Positions 7,182-15,581 of a DNA stretch of 20,675 bases are shown piece after piece. The notes beneath the pieces were generated by a model. That model was not told the DNA's origin, did no database searches, and was given only the letters and a program-made list of their open reading frames with translations. Source of the stretch: a virus; IMG/VR virus record IMGVR_UViG_3300047478_000080, positions 1-20,675 of that record; one strand, 5' to 3'. The first letter of the stretch is position 1, and each line of letters starts with the position of its first letter. The translations under genes and the position numbers were made by a program.

Positions 7182-7499
7182 ATGTCTCGCGAGTTGAGCC
7201 CTGAAGAGATTAAAGAAGCCGTTGAGCACCGAGAGGTGCTCAATGACATTTGTGCGGTACTTGCAACCAAGTCCGGTCGCAATTTCATTAAATATTTGTT
7301 TAAACATCTTGGTGCCTCCGAGTTACCTGAATTAGGTTTGACTGGTGACATCTTGATGGATAAACTCGGTTTCTTAAGAGCAGGTAATTCAATTTTTAAA
7401 CTGGTGGCCGAGGCAAATCACGAGGCAGCGGGTTTAATTTTAGCAGAAAATGAAAGGTGGAAAAATGAACAAATATATGCTGATGAACGAGAAGAGTGA
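7182..7499 (+). CDS. Small Bbp19-like phage protein
   Basis: The 105-aa acidic, helical protein resembles the small Bbp19-type family found beside podovirus capsid genes. It shows an N-terminal helix, a segment VLATKSGRNFIKYLFKHLG (about 27-45), a middle LTGDILMDKLGFLRAGNSIF and a helical, charged tail. Family function is unknown to me, and the family call rests on overall pattern, not a diagnostic residue. The ribosome binding site is weak (TAGG just after the previous stop, before ATG 7182). Its 3' end overlaps the scaffold gene by 35 nt, so the two are probably co-translated. A role in head assembly is inferred from position. Confidence 0.7.
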   Translation: MSRELSPEEIKEAVEHREVLNDICAVLATKSGRNFIKYLFKHLGASELPELGLTGDILMDKLGFLRAGNSIFKLVAEANHEAAGLILAENERWKNEQIYADEREE

Positions 7500-8235
7500 A
7501 GCCGATGCGGGCGGGGGTAAAAAACAAGTTCCACCGACGCCGCCGCCTCCAAAAGACAATGCGCCACCTAAAGAGGCAGGGGATACTCTCGACGAGTACG
7601 GTTATGACAAACCCAAAGACGAAGTACCGAAAGATCAAAAACCAGCGCCAAAAGGCGAAGAAGACTCCGAGGGAGAAGCGCCCCCTACTGGATACGAAAA
7701 AGAACCCGAGAAACTAGAGCCCCCAAAAGACGACAAACCTAAAGACTCCCCGCCACCCGAGGACGATCTCAAATTGGACCCAAAAGGATTGGCAGACGAG
7801 GACGTTAAAAACGTCAAAGAGTTTGCTAAAAAGCATAAAATAAGCAAAGAGGTGGCTCAAGCACTTCTTGACGAGAGAAAGGCCGCTTTCGATAAGGCAG
7901 TAAAAACATTGGCAGATCAACAAGCCGAAGAAGAGGCCGACATTAAGCGAACAAAGATAGAATGGTATAAAGAACTAAAAAATGATGCGACTTTTGGTGG
8001 CGATAAATTTGAGCACAACATTAAGCAGATCGGCAAAGTTGTAGACGATTTTATGCCAAACTTAAAAAAGGTATTGACAGAGCGTAAGGTTATGATGCCT
8101 CCTTATATCATGAAAGACTTGGCAAAGATTGCCGGTCACTTGTATTCAACAGATAAGATGATACAAGGCGACCCACCGGCGCCAAGTAAAAAAGATGAAC
8201 CGGAAGATGATTCGTTAGCGTTCTATAACTCTTGA
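7465..8235 (+). CDS. Probable capsid scaffolding protein
   Basis: This 256-aa protein lies directly upstream of the major capsid gene, the usual place for the scaffold that guides prohead assembly and is then removed. Residues about 10-105 are extremely Pro-, Lys-, Asp- and Glu-rich and surely disordered. A helical region follows (NVKEFAKKHKISKEVAQ, then a charged coiled-coil-like stretch), then WYKELKNDATFGGDKFEHNI, a pattern I associate with podovirus scaffold-like proteins. The end is acidic and closes with LAFYNS. The frame extends five codons upstream to ATG 7450, but AGGTGG (7455-7460) favours ATG 7465. T7 scaffold gp9 (307 aa) is similar in size, acidity and disorder. No protease motif is visible. 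Confidence 0.7.
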   Translation: MNKYMLMNEKSEADAGGGKKQVPPTPPPPKDNAPPKEAGDTLDEYGYDKPKDEVPKDQKPAPKGEEDSEGEAPPTGYEKEPEKLEPPKDDKPKDSPPPEDDLKLDPKGLADEDVKNVKEFAKKHKISKEVAQALLDERKAAFDKAVKTLADQQAEEEADIKRTKIEWYKELKNDATFGGDKFEHNIKQIGKVVDDFMPNLKKVLTERKVMMPPYIMKDLAKIAGHLYSTDKMIQGDPPAPSKKDEPEDDSLAFYNS

Positions 8236-8247
8236 AGGAGAAATTAA

Positions 8248-9273
8248 ATGGCAGCATTAGGTAGCACACTAGTCACGTTGCTCGATGTAGCGAAAAGCAA
8301 AGACAAGCAAATCGGCAAAGTGGCCGAGGTTCTCATCCAAGAGAACCCGATGTTGATGGACATCCCTTATATGGAGATGAACGAAGGTACAGTTCACAAA
8401 GAAGAAATTCGTTCAGCTTTACCCGATGTTTACTATCGTAAAGCTAACCAAGCTATTCCGGCCTCTAAGACCACTACAGAAGAACGTACGTTTCAGGCGT
8501 CTCACTTTGAGTCAAAATCTCAAATTGATGCGGCTGTTGCAAAGCGCGGCGGTTTAGATCGTATCGCTTATAATCGTTGGAATCAGGCGCAAGGTCACAT
8601 TCAAGCACACGCGATTGAACACGCGAACTTGACGATATATGGCTCACCTGAAGATTCAACTCGTAAGGCGTCAGGATTTTTTGATGTGTACTCGACACTT
8701 GCCAGTACTGAACCAACATACAATCAAATCATTGACGGTGGTGGCACAGGTTCAGACCTAACTTCAATCTTACTTGTCCATTGGGGCGAGCGTTCAATTT
8801 TCGGCGTGTACCCCAAAGGTACACAAGCTGGACTTAAGCGCACAGATCGTTCAGCGGGTAACAAAGAGGTTCAAATTCAAGCTCTTGATTCAAACGGCGC
8901 TGCCGGTTCATTTTGGGGCTATGAAGAACAATTTGAAATCGACCACGGTCTTGTAATTAAAGATTATCGCCAAGGCGCTCGTATTGCCAACATCGACCCT
9001 GCTCTTTTGTTGAGCGGCGTTGGTGCAGCAGACTTGATCGACTTGATGATTAGTGCGGCATACAAAATCCATAACCCACAAAACGGGAACGGGGTTTGGT
9101 ATGTGAATCGCACAATCGAAGCGTTCTTGCACAAACAAGCGTTAAGCAAAGTTGGTGCAGGCGCAGGTCTTACCTATGAGAACTATCAAGGTATGCCTGT
9201 TCTTATGTTCTTGGGTCGCCCTGTCCGTAGATCAGACGCGCTCTTGAATACTGAAGATGAAGTAACTGCTTAA
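8248..9273 (+). CDS. Major capsid protein
   Basis: The 341-aa protein should form the icosahedral shell with the HK97-type fold general in tailed phages. The N-terminal pattern (STLVTLLDVAKSKDKQIG, then VLIQENPMLMDIPYMEMN) and the following PDVYYRKANQAIPASKTTT are typical of a podovirus major capsid family that includes BPP-1-like phages. Later features are QAHAIEHANLTIYGSPE, GVYPKGTQAGLKR and GFFDVYSTLA. Length matches T7 gp10A (345 aa). A strong AAGGAG (8235-8240) sits seven bases before ATG, fitting high expression. The gene lies between scaffold and cement genes. I saw no slippery site for a longer frameshifted form at the 3' end. Confidence 0.92.
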   Translation: MAALGSTLVTLLDVAKSKDKQIGKVAEVLIQENPMLMDIPYMEMNEGTVHKEEIRSALPDVYYRKANQAIPASKTTTEERTFQASHFESKSQIDAAVAKRGGLDRIAYNRWNQAQGHIQAHAIEHANLTIYGSPEDSTRKASGFFDVYSTLASTEPTYNQIIDGGGTGSDLTSILLVHWGERSIFGVYPKGTQAGLKRTDRSAGNKEVQIQALDSNGAAGSFWGYEEQFEIDHGLVIKDYRQGARIANIDPALLLSGVGAADLIDLMISAAYKIHNPQNGNGVWYVNRTIEAFLHKQALSKVGAGAGLTYENYQGMPVLMFLGRPVRRSDALLNTEDEVTA

Positions 9274-9300
9274 TTGAACGCTAATTTTTTGGAGGATTAA

Positions 9301-9738
9301 ATGAGATTTGACGTTGAAAACCAATTATCAGTAGCACAGGCTTTTACCGGCGCAGCTACGGTGTCCACTAACTCCTATAAAAAACAGAGTGCGGCTCAAG
9401 ACTTGAGCATTGGTCGTCGAGTGGCTCTTATGCTGCTCCCGACTGTTGCCGCTGGTTCTGGCTCGACTCATACAATGGAAGTGATTCAGGCTGACAACGC
9501 TGCTTTAACCAGCAACGTAGAGTCGCTTGCAAGCAAATCCATAGCTGCTGCGTCTTTGACTGTTGGCAGTGTGCATGAGTTGCCGATTCCTCAAGGTGTA
9601 ATGACTAGACAGTATCTTGGATTTCGTAACACTTCTACAGGTGGAACAACCACTGTAACTCTTGATGTGTACATTGTGCCACAAGATGAAATCCCATATT
9701 ACAAGTCATTCCCTAAAGTTGTAGACGCAGAGGTATAA
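9301..9738 (+). CDS. Bbp16-like capsid cement protein
   Basis: The 145-aa protein matches the pattern of the Bbp16 family, the capsid cement protein of Bordetella phage BPP-1, which sits on the outer shell and stabilises it. Supporting features are an N-terminal FDVENQLSVAQAFTG followed by VSTNSYK, a DLSIGRR turn, a central beta-rich region, LPIPQGVMTRQYLGF (about 94-108) and a final strand TTTVTLDVYIV. GGAGGA (9291-9296) is a strong ribosome binding site four bases before ATG. Its position directly after the major capsid gene is the usual one. I rate the family as probable, since it rests on recognised pattern, not alignment. Confidence 0.75.
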   Translation: MRFDVENQLSVAQAFTGAATVSTNSYKKQSAAQDLSIGRRVALMLLPTVAAGSGSTHTMEVIQADNAALTSNVESLASKSIAAASLTVGSVHELPIPQGVMTRQYLGFRNTSTGGTTTVTLDVYIVPQDEIPYYKSFPKVVDAEV

Positions 9739-9739
9739 G

Positions 9740-10003
9740 ATGTCTTCTGATAAGAAAATGCCTAGTCTTCATTCTTTCGAGATGGTTGAGAAGCCGGCAG
9801 CAGTGTCGGCTGAACCAAAAGTGATCGAAGTTGTGGCTATGCGACCGGGTTTCTTTAAACAAATTCGTCGTAAAGTCGGAGACAAGTTTGTAGTCTCCGA
9901 CATGTCAAAAGTCGGCGAATGGATGAAGTGTACAGACAGAGACCTTGAGAAGAAGCGTCAAGAGATGGTTCTACAAAAGAAACGAAAAGCAGCGGGACGA
10001 TAA
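9740..10003 (+). CDS. Small basic hypothetical protein
   Basis: No named family is recognised, though small proteins with this central pattern are common after phage capsid genes. The 87-aa protein has a core MRPGFFKQIRRKVGDKFVV followed by GEWMKC, which looks like a small beta-barrel-like module, and a strongly basic C-terminus (KKRQEMVLQKKRKAAGR) that could touch nucleic acid. GAGG (9730-9733) gives the ribosome binding site; the gene starts one base after the cement gene ends. A head-completion or minor virion role is possible but inferred only from neighbours. Confidence 0.75.
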   Translation: MSSDKKMPSLHSFEMVEKPAAVSAEPKVIEVVAMRPGFFKQIRRKVGDKFVVSDMSKVGEWMKCTDRDLEKKRQEMVLQKKRKAAGR

Positions 10004-10026
10004 GACCCGCTTTCGAGAGGCGGGTT
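10004..10026 (+). promoter_or_regulatory. Hairpin enclosing the gp11-like gene's ribosome binding site
   Basis: ACCCGC (10005-10010) pairs exactly with GCGGGT (10020-10025). A G-U pair at the base and three weaker inner pairs extend the stem over a small loop. The Shine-Dalgarno GAGAGG (10015-10020) lies in the loop and 3' arm, and the ATG at 10028 follows at once. There is no T-tract, so a terminator is less likely than translational restraint or RNA processing. T7 has its late terminator at the comparable place, after the capsid gene. Confidence 0.6.
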
Positions 10027-10027
10027 C

Positions 10028-10651
10028 ATGGCAGTTACTAAAGCAAAAATTTATAACTTAGCTCTCGGCGCCCTTTTATTACAGAGACGAGTCTCTGACC
10101 CAGAAACAGACCAATCAAACGAAGCCAGGGTTTTAAATACTCATTATGAGGCGGCACTCGACAAGGCGTTGATCGACTGTGATCTCGACTCGACTTCGAC
10201 TGAAGCGACACTGGCATTAGTGGAAGAGGACCCGAACGACGATTGGGAGTATTCCTACACGTATCCCGCAAACGCGGCACTATTTCGTCGCGTTAAGTCG
10301 TTAAACGGTTCAGCGCCGGACAATAGATCGAGTCATGTACCAAAGAAAATCCAGATCGTAGATGGCGTGAAAGTGATATTGACCGACGAACCCGACGCAG
10401 TGGGTGAGTATATCGACAGAACGGTCAGCCTTACCTATTTAAGTTGGCCCATGGCCTTTTGCGTAGCCTATCAACTAGCCATGCTTGCAGCGCCTCTAAT
10501 TGTTGGTAAAGGGGCAAAGGCGTTACGAGATGAAATCTCAGCAAAGTATTTAATATCAAAAGCCGAAGCACAAGAGCACGACAAGCAAGAGAGCTTTAAC
10601 TTCATCGACGAGAGCATTGAGTCTGAATTTGTGGAAGCAAGGACCTCGTAA
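10028..10651 (+). CDS. Tail tubular protein A (T7 gp11-like adaptor)
   Basis: The 207-aa protein fits the gp11/tail tubular A adaptor that forms a ring below the portal and joins the nozzle. Supporting features are the helical N-terminus KIYNLALGALLLQR, the conserved NEARVLNTHYEAALDKAL helix, and WEYSYTYPANAALFRRVK, a hallmark of this family (aromatic Y.YP then a basic helix). The C-terminal half has YLSWPMAFCVAYQLAMLAA. Length is close to T7 gp11 (196 aa). The stop overlaps the next start as TAATG. The ribosome binding site lies in a hairpin, which may lower or time expression relative to the capsid genes. Confidence 0.88.
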   Translation: MAVTKAKIYNLALGALLLQRRVSDPETDQSNEARVLNTHYEAALDKALIDCDLDSTSTEATLALVEEDPNDDWEYSYTYPANAALFRRVKSLNGSAPDNRSSHVPKKIQIVDGVKVILTDEPDAVGEYIDRTVSLTYLSWPMAFCVAYQLAMLAAPLIVGKGAKALRDEISAKYLISKAEAQEHDKQESFNFIDESIESEFVEARTS

Positions 10652-13212
10652 TGGCACTAAGACCACAGATGAGCTTCTCCTCGGGAGAGCTTGACCCAGC
10701 ATTACACGAGCGAACGGACCTTGAGAAATATAGGTCAAGTCTTGCCACTGCTCGAAATGTGGTGGTTGGTAAAACGGGTCGAATTGTATCGAGACCAGGT
10801 AGACGACACTTTGTTGAGACCAGCATAACAGGACGCAGGGTTAAGATATTCCCCGTAGCTCACCGTGGATATTTTATCGAGTGGGGTCACTTGTATGTTA
10901 GAGCATACGATATTACTACAGGTGTATTGCTAAACGAAGAGACCCACGCTCTTACTGAAGACGACTTAGACTATGTAAATTTTGTTTTGATAAAAGGATT
11001 AAACGTTACTTATCCTGGTGGCGCAGTAAACGTAACATGGGCTGACAGTGACCTAATCTTAGTATTCAGAGAAGATAATGACATTCTAGTCCTTGACCCA
11101 ATTAACGGGTGGCTTACAAGTTATTTCAGCGGCTTCAACGTCACGTCGCTAAGTATTTCAAATACTGCAGGCACGGGTACAGGATATGCCGTATTATATC
11201 TTGCAAATTTTGTTACACGCGGAGAAGAGTCAGCAGGTACGAGTACAGTGGGGGGTAGCTTACCCATCAACGTCGGTGAGGCGGAGTCTTTATCGGCAGT
11301 AAGACAGTATGCCGCCGACTACGACGAGTTAATATCAGAGGTTAGATTTTACAGAAAGCCATCCGGCGGCGGTGCTTTTGGTTATATTGGAAGCGCCGCT
11401 GAAGGTTCTATCACAGCCGGCGCAAATCACGTTACAGCGGTGTTCGACGACAACGGACAAGAGGCAGACTATACAAATTCACCACCTGTAATTCCTCCGT
11501 CTTTGCTCGATGCCCTAAGCCCTACGGAAGCAAACCTTGGTTCAAAAACTGCCGTCGTATATCAACAACGGATGTTGTATTCTTATGGTGAGATTATAGT
11601 TGCAAGTAGGCCTGGGTTTTATCACAACACATTTGCTGACTATCCATTGTCTGATGACTCATCTCTTATTTTCAAATGTGGAACCGATAACTACGCAAGA
11701 GTTCTTTGGATGGTAGAGACCAACGGTCTACTCGTGTTTACAACTCAAGGGGTTTTCGCACACTCCGGCGCACTTACGCCTACGAATCTCACAATGGAAA
11801 AGATTGGTAATTGGGCGTGTGACGAGAAGTTGGCGCCCGTTAAAATCCCCGGAGGTGTTTTGTTCTTAGACGCATCGACTAACACAGTGAGAGAGTTGTC
11901 TGCAAACGACGACGCCAATAGATTTAAAGGCGTTGAGGTAAGCATATTTAGTGACCATTTGTTCCGAGACAACAAAGTTGTGTCGTGGGCGTTCCAAGAG
12001 GGACCACTCCCTTTATTGTGGGTGGTGTTTTCTGATGGAACATTTGCGTCGTTTACTTACGAAGCTGACCACCACATGAGATCGTGGACAAGACACGACT
12101 CGGGTGTAGGTGTCGAGTATGTGTGCAGTATGGGTGCGGGGTTTGAATACACAGACGGAGTGACTCCAACACTACCTCAAATTTTATTTGTCACTAGAAC
12201 CGGAACTGATGGAGATCGTAACATCGAAATCGGTGTGCCAAGATATGTCTCCGCTGACATAAAACTGGCTAATTACGAATGGGATAAAAACGAGTCAATC
12301 GCGGCCATGGACTCTATGGTGTCGTGGGAGTATTTACTTAACGACGACCTCAACGGCTCCGATGTCTTCGAGCTTACGCCCACCACGCCCGATGATTGGG
12401 AAGGCACATTAACTCTCACTTGTGGTACGTCAGGCGTGTTTGTGTCCCCTGGTCTTGGTGTTGTGGGCGAAGTTTATAGGTGGTTTCATCCTGTCGACAG
12501 AAGTTCTATTGACCTAGAAATCACAGCACGAGCCGGTGACAACTCTGTTACCGTTCAACCTTCTGCTGAATTTGATAGCGATTACGCAAGTGACATGAGA
12601 CTTTACTGGACCAAGGATACTTTCACAGGTCTCGATCATATGGAAGGCGAGAGCGTTGCGGTCATATCAGACGGCTACCTTCTCGCGTCACCTAACAACG
12701 ACGTTGAAGATTACGACGTGGTGACAGTATCGAGCGGGTCCATAACTTTACCCAACAGCGAGCGCGGTGCGATCGTTCATGTCGGTCGACCTTACACGAT
12801 GGACGTTGAGACTTTGGACATTGATACGATCGAGCAAAGGCCCGTGATGATTGAGTCAATGACCCTAAACAAGCTCTATATAAAAGTTAAAGACTTTAGG
12901 GGGTTTTACATTAACGGTCGTTTTCCAGACGATGACGACGCCTTAACGGGTGTCGATACGACTACGATGTCAGAGGTTGAGGCGATAGACACCAGTAGTT
13001 ACGAGGTTGATTATGAAGACCCAGACCCTATTGTAGGTAATCGCTACGACCAACCAGTTGACAGGCGCGTTGAGGTTACTCTCCCTGGTGATTGGAGTTC
13101 ACAAGGTCGTGTTTGCATTAGGCAGGTCGACCCGATACACTTTGAGATATTGTCAATAATACCAGATCTGACCGACATTCAACGAATGAACAGATCAGGC
13201 GGAGGTGAGTAA
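10651..13212 (+). CDS. Tail tubular protein B (T7 gp12-like nozzle)
   Basis: The 853-aa protein is the probable tail nozzle that carries DNA and ejected proteins to the cell surface. The N-terminus has the family signature: MSFSSGELDPALHERTDLEKY, then LATARNVVV and SRPGRRHF (to about residue 54). The C-terminus carries GDWSSQGRVCIRQVDP followed by FEILSIIPD (about 811-839), also typical. Between them are beta-propeller-like repeats with many aromatic and Gly residues. Length is close to T7 gp12 (794 aa). AAGGA (10639-10643) is the ribosome binding site and the gene is coupled by a 1-nt overlap to both neighbours. Spikes or fibres that bind it are not visible in this part. Confidence 0.88.
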   Translation: MALRPQMSFSSGELDPALHERTDLEKYRSSLATARNVVVGKTGRIVSRPGRRHFVETSITGRRVKIFPVAHRGYFIEWGHLYVRAYDITTGVLLNEETHALTEDDLDYVNFVLIKGLNVTYPGGAVNVTWADSDLILVFREDNDILVLDPINGWLTSYFSGFNVTSLSISNTAGTGTGYAVLYLANFVTRGEESAGTSTVGGSLPINVGEAESLSAVRQYAADYDELISEVRFYRKPSGGGAFGYIGSAAEGSITAGANHVTAVFDDNGQEADYTNSPPVIPPSLLDALSPTEANLGSKTAVVYQQRMLYSYGEIIVASRPGFYHNTFADYPLSDDSSLIFKCGTDNYARVLWMVETNGLLVFTTQGVFAHSGALTPTNLTMEKIGNWACDEKLAPVKIPGGVLFLDASTNTVRELSANDDANRFKGVEVSIFSDHLFRDNKVVSWAFQEGPLPLLWVVFSDGTFASFTYEADHHMRSWTRHDSGVGVEYVCSMGAGFEYTDGVTPTLPQILFVTRTGTDGDRNIEIGVPRYVSADIKLANYEWDKNESIAAMDSMVSWEYLLNDDLNGSDVFELTPTTPDDWEGTLTLTCGTSGVFVSPGLGVVGEVYRWFHPVDRSSIDLEITARAGDNSVTVQPSAEFDSDYASDMRLYWTKDTFTGLDHMEGESVAVISDGYLLASPNNDVEDYDVVTVSSGSITLPNSERGAIVHVGRPYTMDVETLDIDTIEQRPVMIESMTLNKLYIKVKDFRGFYINGRFPDDDDALTGVDTTTMSEVEAIDTSSYEVDYEDPDPIVGNRYDQPVDRRVEVTLPGDWSSQGRVCIRQVDPIHFEILSIIPDLTDIQRMNRSGGGE

Positions 13213-13730
13213 TGGCAGCCCCATTATTGTTAGTAGGAGCAGGACTCAGCGCCCTTCAGTTGTGGTCAGGCATACAACAGTCGCACATGATACGGGAGCA
13301 AGCAGGATTACAAAACCGCATAAACATCTTAAACGCCGAATACGCAGAACTTGACGCTTATGAGGCTGAGAAGATGGGTTACACGCGGTCGGCTCGTTAC
13401 CAGTCCGTTATTGACGCCACAATAGGCGCACAGCGGTCGGCCTACGCCGCAGAAGGTGTGGACGTAAATTTCGGCACAGCCGCAGAGGTTCAAGCCGAGT
13501 CGCAGCTTGCAGGGTTTTTAAATAAATTGGATATGCAAAAAGAAGCAAGACAACGCGCTTTGGGGTTGAAAGTCGAGGCGTCGAACATTAGGTTAGGTGC
13601 AGGGATGCAGCGATCACAAGCCGAGATGCAAGCGTTTGGTGCTTTAATGGGTGGTATAACAGGTGCAGCGAGTACCGCATTTTATGCGGGCGCTGAGTCC
13701 GGTTTCTTTAAACCTTATGCGCGGGTATAA
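13212..13730 (+). CDS. Internal virion protein (T7 gp14-like)
   Basis: The 172-aa protein matches the small internal core protein that is ejected first and forms an outer-membrane pore in T7. A hydrophobic N-terminus (PLLLVGAGLSALQLW, about 4-18) is followed by a long helical region, the EKMGYTRSARYQSV and QRSAYAAEGVDVNFGTAAEV pattern typical of this family, and a second Gly/Ala-rich hydrophobic stretch FGALMGGITGAASTAF near the C-terminus. T7 gp14 is 196 aa. GGAGG (13201-13205) lies in the end of the nozzle gene; start overlaps its stop as TAATG. It is first in the gp14, gp15, gp16-like order. Confidence 0.8.
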   Translation: MAAPLLLVGAGLSALQLWSGIQQSHMIREQAGLQNRINILNAEYAELDAYEAEKMGYTRSARYQSVIDATIGAQRSAYAAEGVDVNFGTAAEVQAESQLAGFLNKLDMQKEARQRALGLKVEASNIRLGAGMQRSQAEMQAFGALMGGITGAASTAFYAGAESGFFKPYARV

Positions 13731-13748
13731 GACTAGAGTGGAGTTAAC

Positions 13749-15581
13749 ATGGCCGTTCAGATACCTCAAATTAGACGAACAGAACCAGTTGACCCCTCGT
13801 CAGTTGGTCGTGTAACGGCAAATGTACCTGAAGGTGGCGCAGAGGTTTATGGTAAAATTACCAGCGACATCACAAAAATTGGAAAACAAGCGTTTGATTA
13901 TTTAAACGAAGAAGATAAAAATTTTGCCAACACCGAGAAAACCAAGGTCACACAAGACTATGAGACGTGGTATCGCACACAAATCGAAGGGTCTTACGAC
14001 TCTGCTACGAAACAGAGAAAGCCCGGACTTAAACATCTCGACGGAGACCCAACAGAGGCATATCTAAACTTCGACAATAGCGCCAAAGAGAAGATGAATG
14101 AGTTGCTTGGCGGAAACAAAAACTATTCTGAGCGTGTTCGTGCAGCCGTTCAACAAGGGTTAGAGAGCACACACTCTTCGCTTTATCAACAACGGCTTGC
14201 GATTGAAGGTCAGCAATACGACACTTACGATCAGGTCACCACAGACGGGCGAGTGGCTCTTGATAAACTTGGCACTGTAGAGAGCTTGCAGTTTTTTGAC
14301 ATCAATAAACCAACGTCTACTCTTCGCCCTTTTGAGGACAAGTTAGACTCGATCGAAGACACCATTCTTCAGCGTTCTATAAGAGTTGGCTCTGCCGCAA
14401 AAGACGAAGCGGGCGAGTATGCAGTTAAAGAGGGTGACACTTTTGTACGGGTCAAAGCCAACCCCTCGGTCAAGGTGACAATAGCTAAACACCAAAGTGA
14501 GGCCGTTTACGAGGCCATAAATAATTTGTTTGCGGCGGGAAGGCTCGATCAAGCTGAATACATGATGACTCGTTATAAAGAGTTTATCGACCCTGTACAA
14601 GACGCAAAACTTACAGAACAACACGAAAAACTAAAAGTTGAAAAAGAAGCGTATAGTGCATTTGAGAAATACGGCGACTCTACGACTAAAGAAATAGAAG
14701 AAGGAATCAAGAAGCTGTCACCCAAAGCGAAGTCAATGGCCTATGAGCTTATCGACGCTCGCGATAGGCGCATAGAAGAGTTGGACAAGCGCAGGTCTAC
14801 AGACGCTTATGATGCCATCATGATAGAGGTCGAGCAGCGTAAATTAAGCGGCAACGACATTTTGTCGACAGGGGCGTTAAAGCAAGACCCGATTTATAAG
14901 GCTCGAATCAAAGATGTAACAAACGAAAAACAGTACAAAGCCATTCATGCGATTACGGAAAAACCCAAAGAATCTGACCCAAGTGTTCGTGATAGTGTTT
15001 CGGACTTAATGTCAAGCGGCGGATTTGAGGGCATGAGTGCGTCTGAACTGAGAACACATTTGGCGGGACTCAACGAAAAGCACACCGAGTATTTTTTAAG
15101 ACAACGAGAGAAAATCAATAGCACCACTGACTCTGGTGAACGGGCCGGCGCAAACTACATGTTCAAAGAAGGATACAACCAATGGCTCTCTAGCAAGGAA
15201 CTGTACAAAGAAGTCCGTGGTTTTGAGACCTCAAAAAGTAAACAAGCTCGAATGGATTTTCAAAATCATGTTCGTGAACTCTATCGACCCGGTATGTCCA
15301 ATAAAGAAATGGAAGCAATTGTCAAACGCGAAAAAAATAGAATCATTCAAGAGAAATTAAAAAACAAAGGTTCGTCTTGGTGGGACTTCGACACTAACGT
15401 ATTCAACTGGTTTGGTGCATCGAAAGACAAACCAAAAGCAAGCGAAGAGGGGGTGCCCGTTGATACAAAAATCGAGGCAAAAGACTTGCAAGGAAGCATG
15501 CAGGCTTTTAAAAAAACCAACGGGCGACTACCTAATGACTACAAAGAACTCGACGAGTGGGTCAAAAAAGGTGGCAAGTAA
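13749..15581 (+). CDS. Internal virion protein (T7 gp15-like)
   Basis: The 610-aa, largely helical and highly charged protein sits where T7 has gp15, part of the ejected core that spans the periplasm. It has no membrane segment or signal peptide. Visible features are an N-terminal PxIRRTEPVDPSSVGRV, helical stretches such as SSLYQQRLAIEGQQYDTYDQ, a repeat-like motif AAGRLDQAEYMMTRYKEFIDP, and Trp-rich SSWWDFDTNVFNWFG near residue 545. T7 gp15 is 747 aa. Sequence resemblance to gp15 itself is weak and the call depends on position, length and composition. TGGAG (13739-13743) is the ribosome binding site; the stop overlaps the next start by one base. Confidence 0.7.
   Translation: MAVQIPQIRRTEPVDPSSVGRVTANVPEGGAEVYGKITSDITKIGKQAFDYLNEEDKNFANTEKTKVTQDYETWYRTQIEGSYDSATKQRKPGLKHLDGDPTEAYLNFDNSAKEKMNELLGGNKNYSERVRAAVQQGLESTHSSLYQQRLAIEGQQYDTYDQVTTDGRVALDKLGTVESLQFFDINKPTSTLRPFEDKLDSIEDTILQRSIRVGSAAKDEAGEYAVKEGDTFVRVKANPSVKVTIAKHQSEAVYEAINNLFAAGRLDQAEYMMTRYKEFIDPVQDAKLTEQHEKLKVEKEAYSAFEKYGDSTTKEIEEGIKKLSPKAKSMAYELIDARDRRIEELDKRRSTDAYDAIMIEVEQRKLSGNDILSTGALKQDPIYKARIKDVTNEKQYKAIHAITEKPKESDPSVRDSVSDLMSSGGFEGMSASELRTHLAGLNEKHTEYFLRQREKINSTTDSGERAGANYMFKEGYNQWLSSKELYKEVRGFETSKSKQARMDFQNHVRELYRPGMSNKEMEAIVKREKNRIIQEKLKNKGSSWWDFDTNVFNWFGASKDKPKASEEGVPVDTKIEAKDLQGSMQAFKKTNGRLPNDYKELDEWVKKGGK

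Noticed and set aside
7496-7717. Plus-strand frame of 73 codons, rich in Lys and Arg, inside the scaffold gene
   Set aside because: It is the shifted reading of the Pro/Lys/Glu-rich disordered region; the amino-acid bias follows from that and no ribosome binding site fits.
10004-10030. Rho-independent terminator after the 87-aa gene
   Set aside because: The stem is good but no T-run follows; the next gene's ATG lies immediately downstream, so translational control is the better reading.
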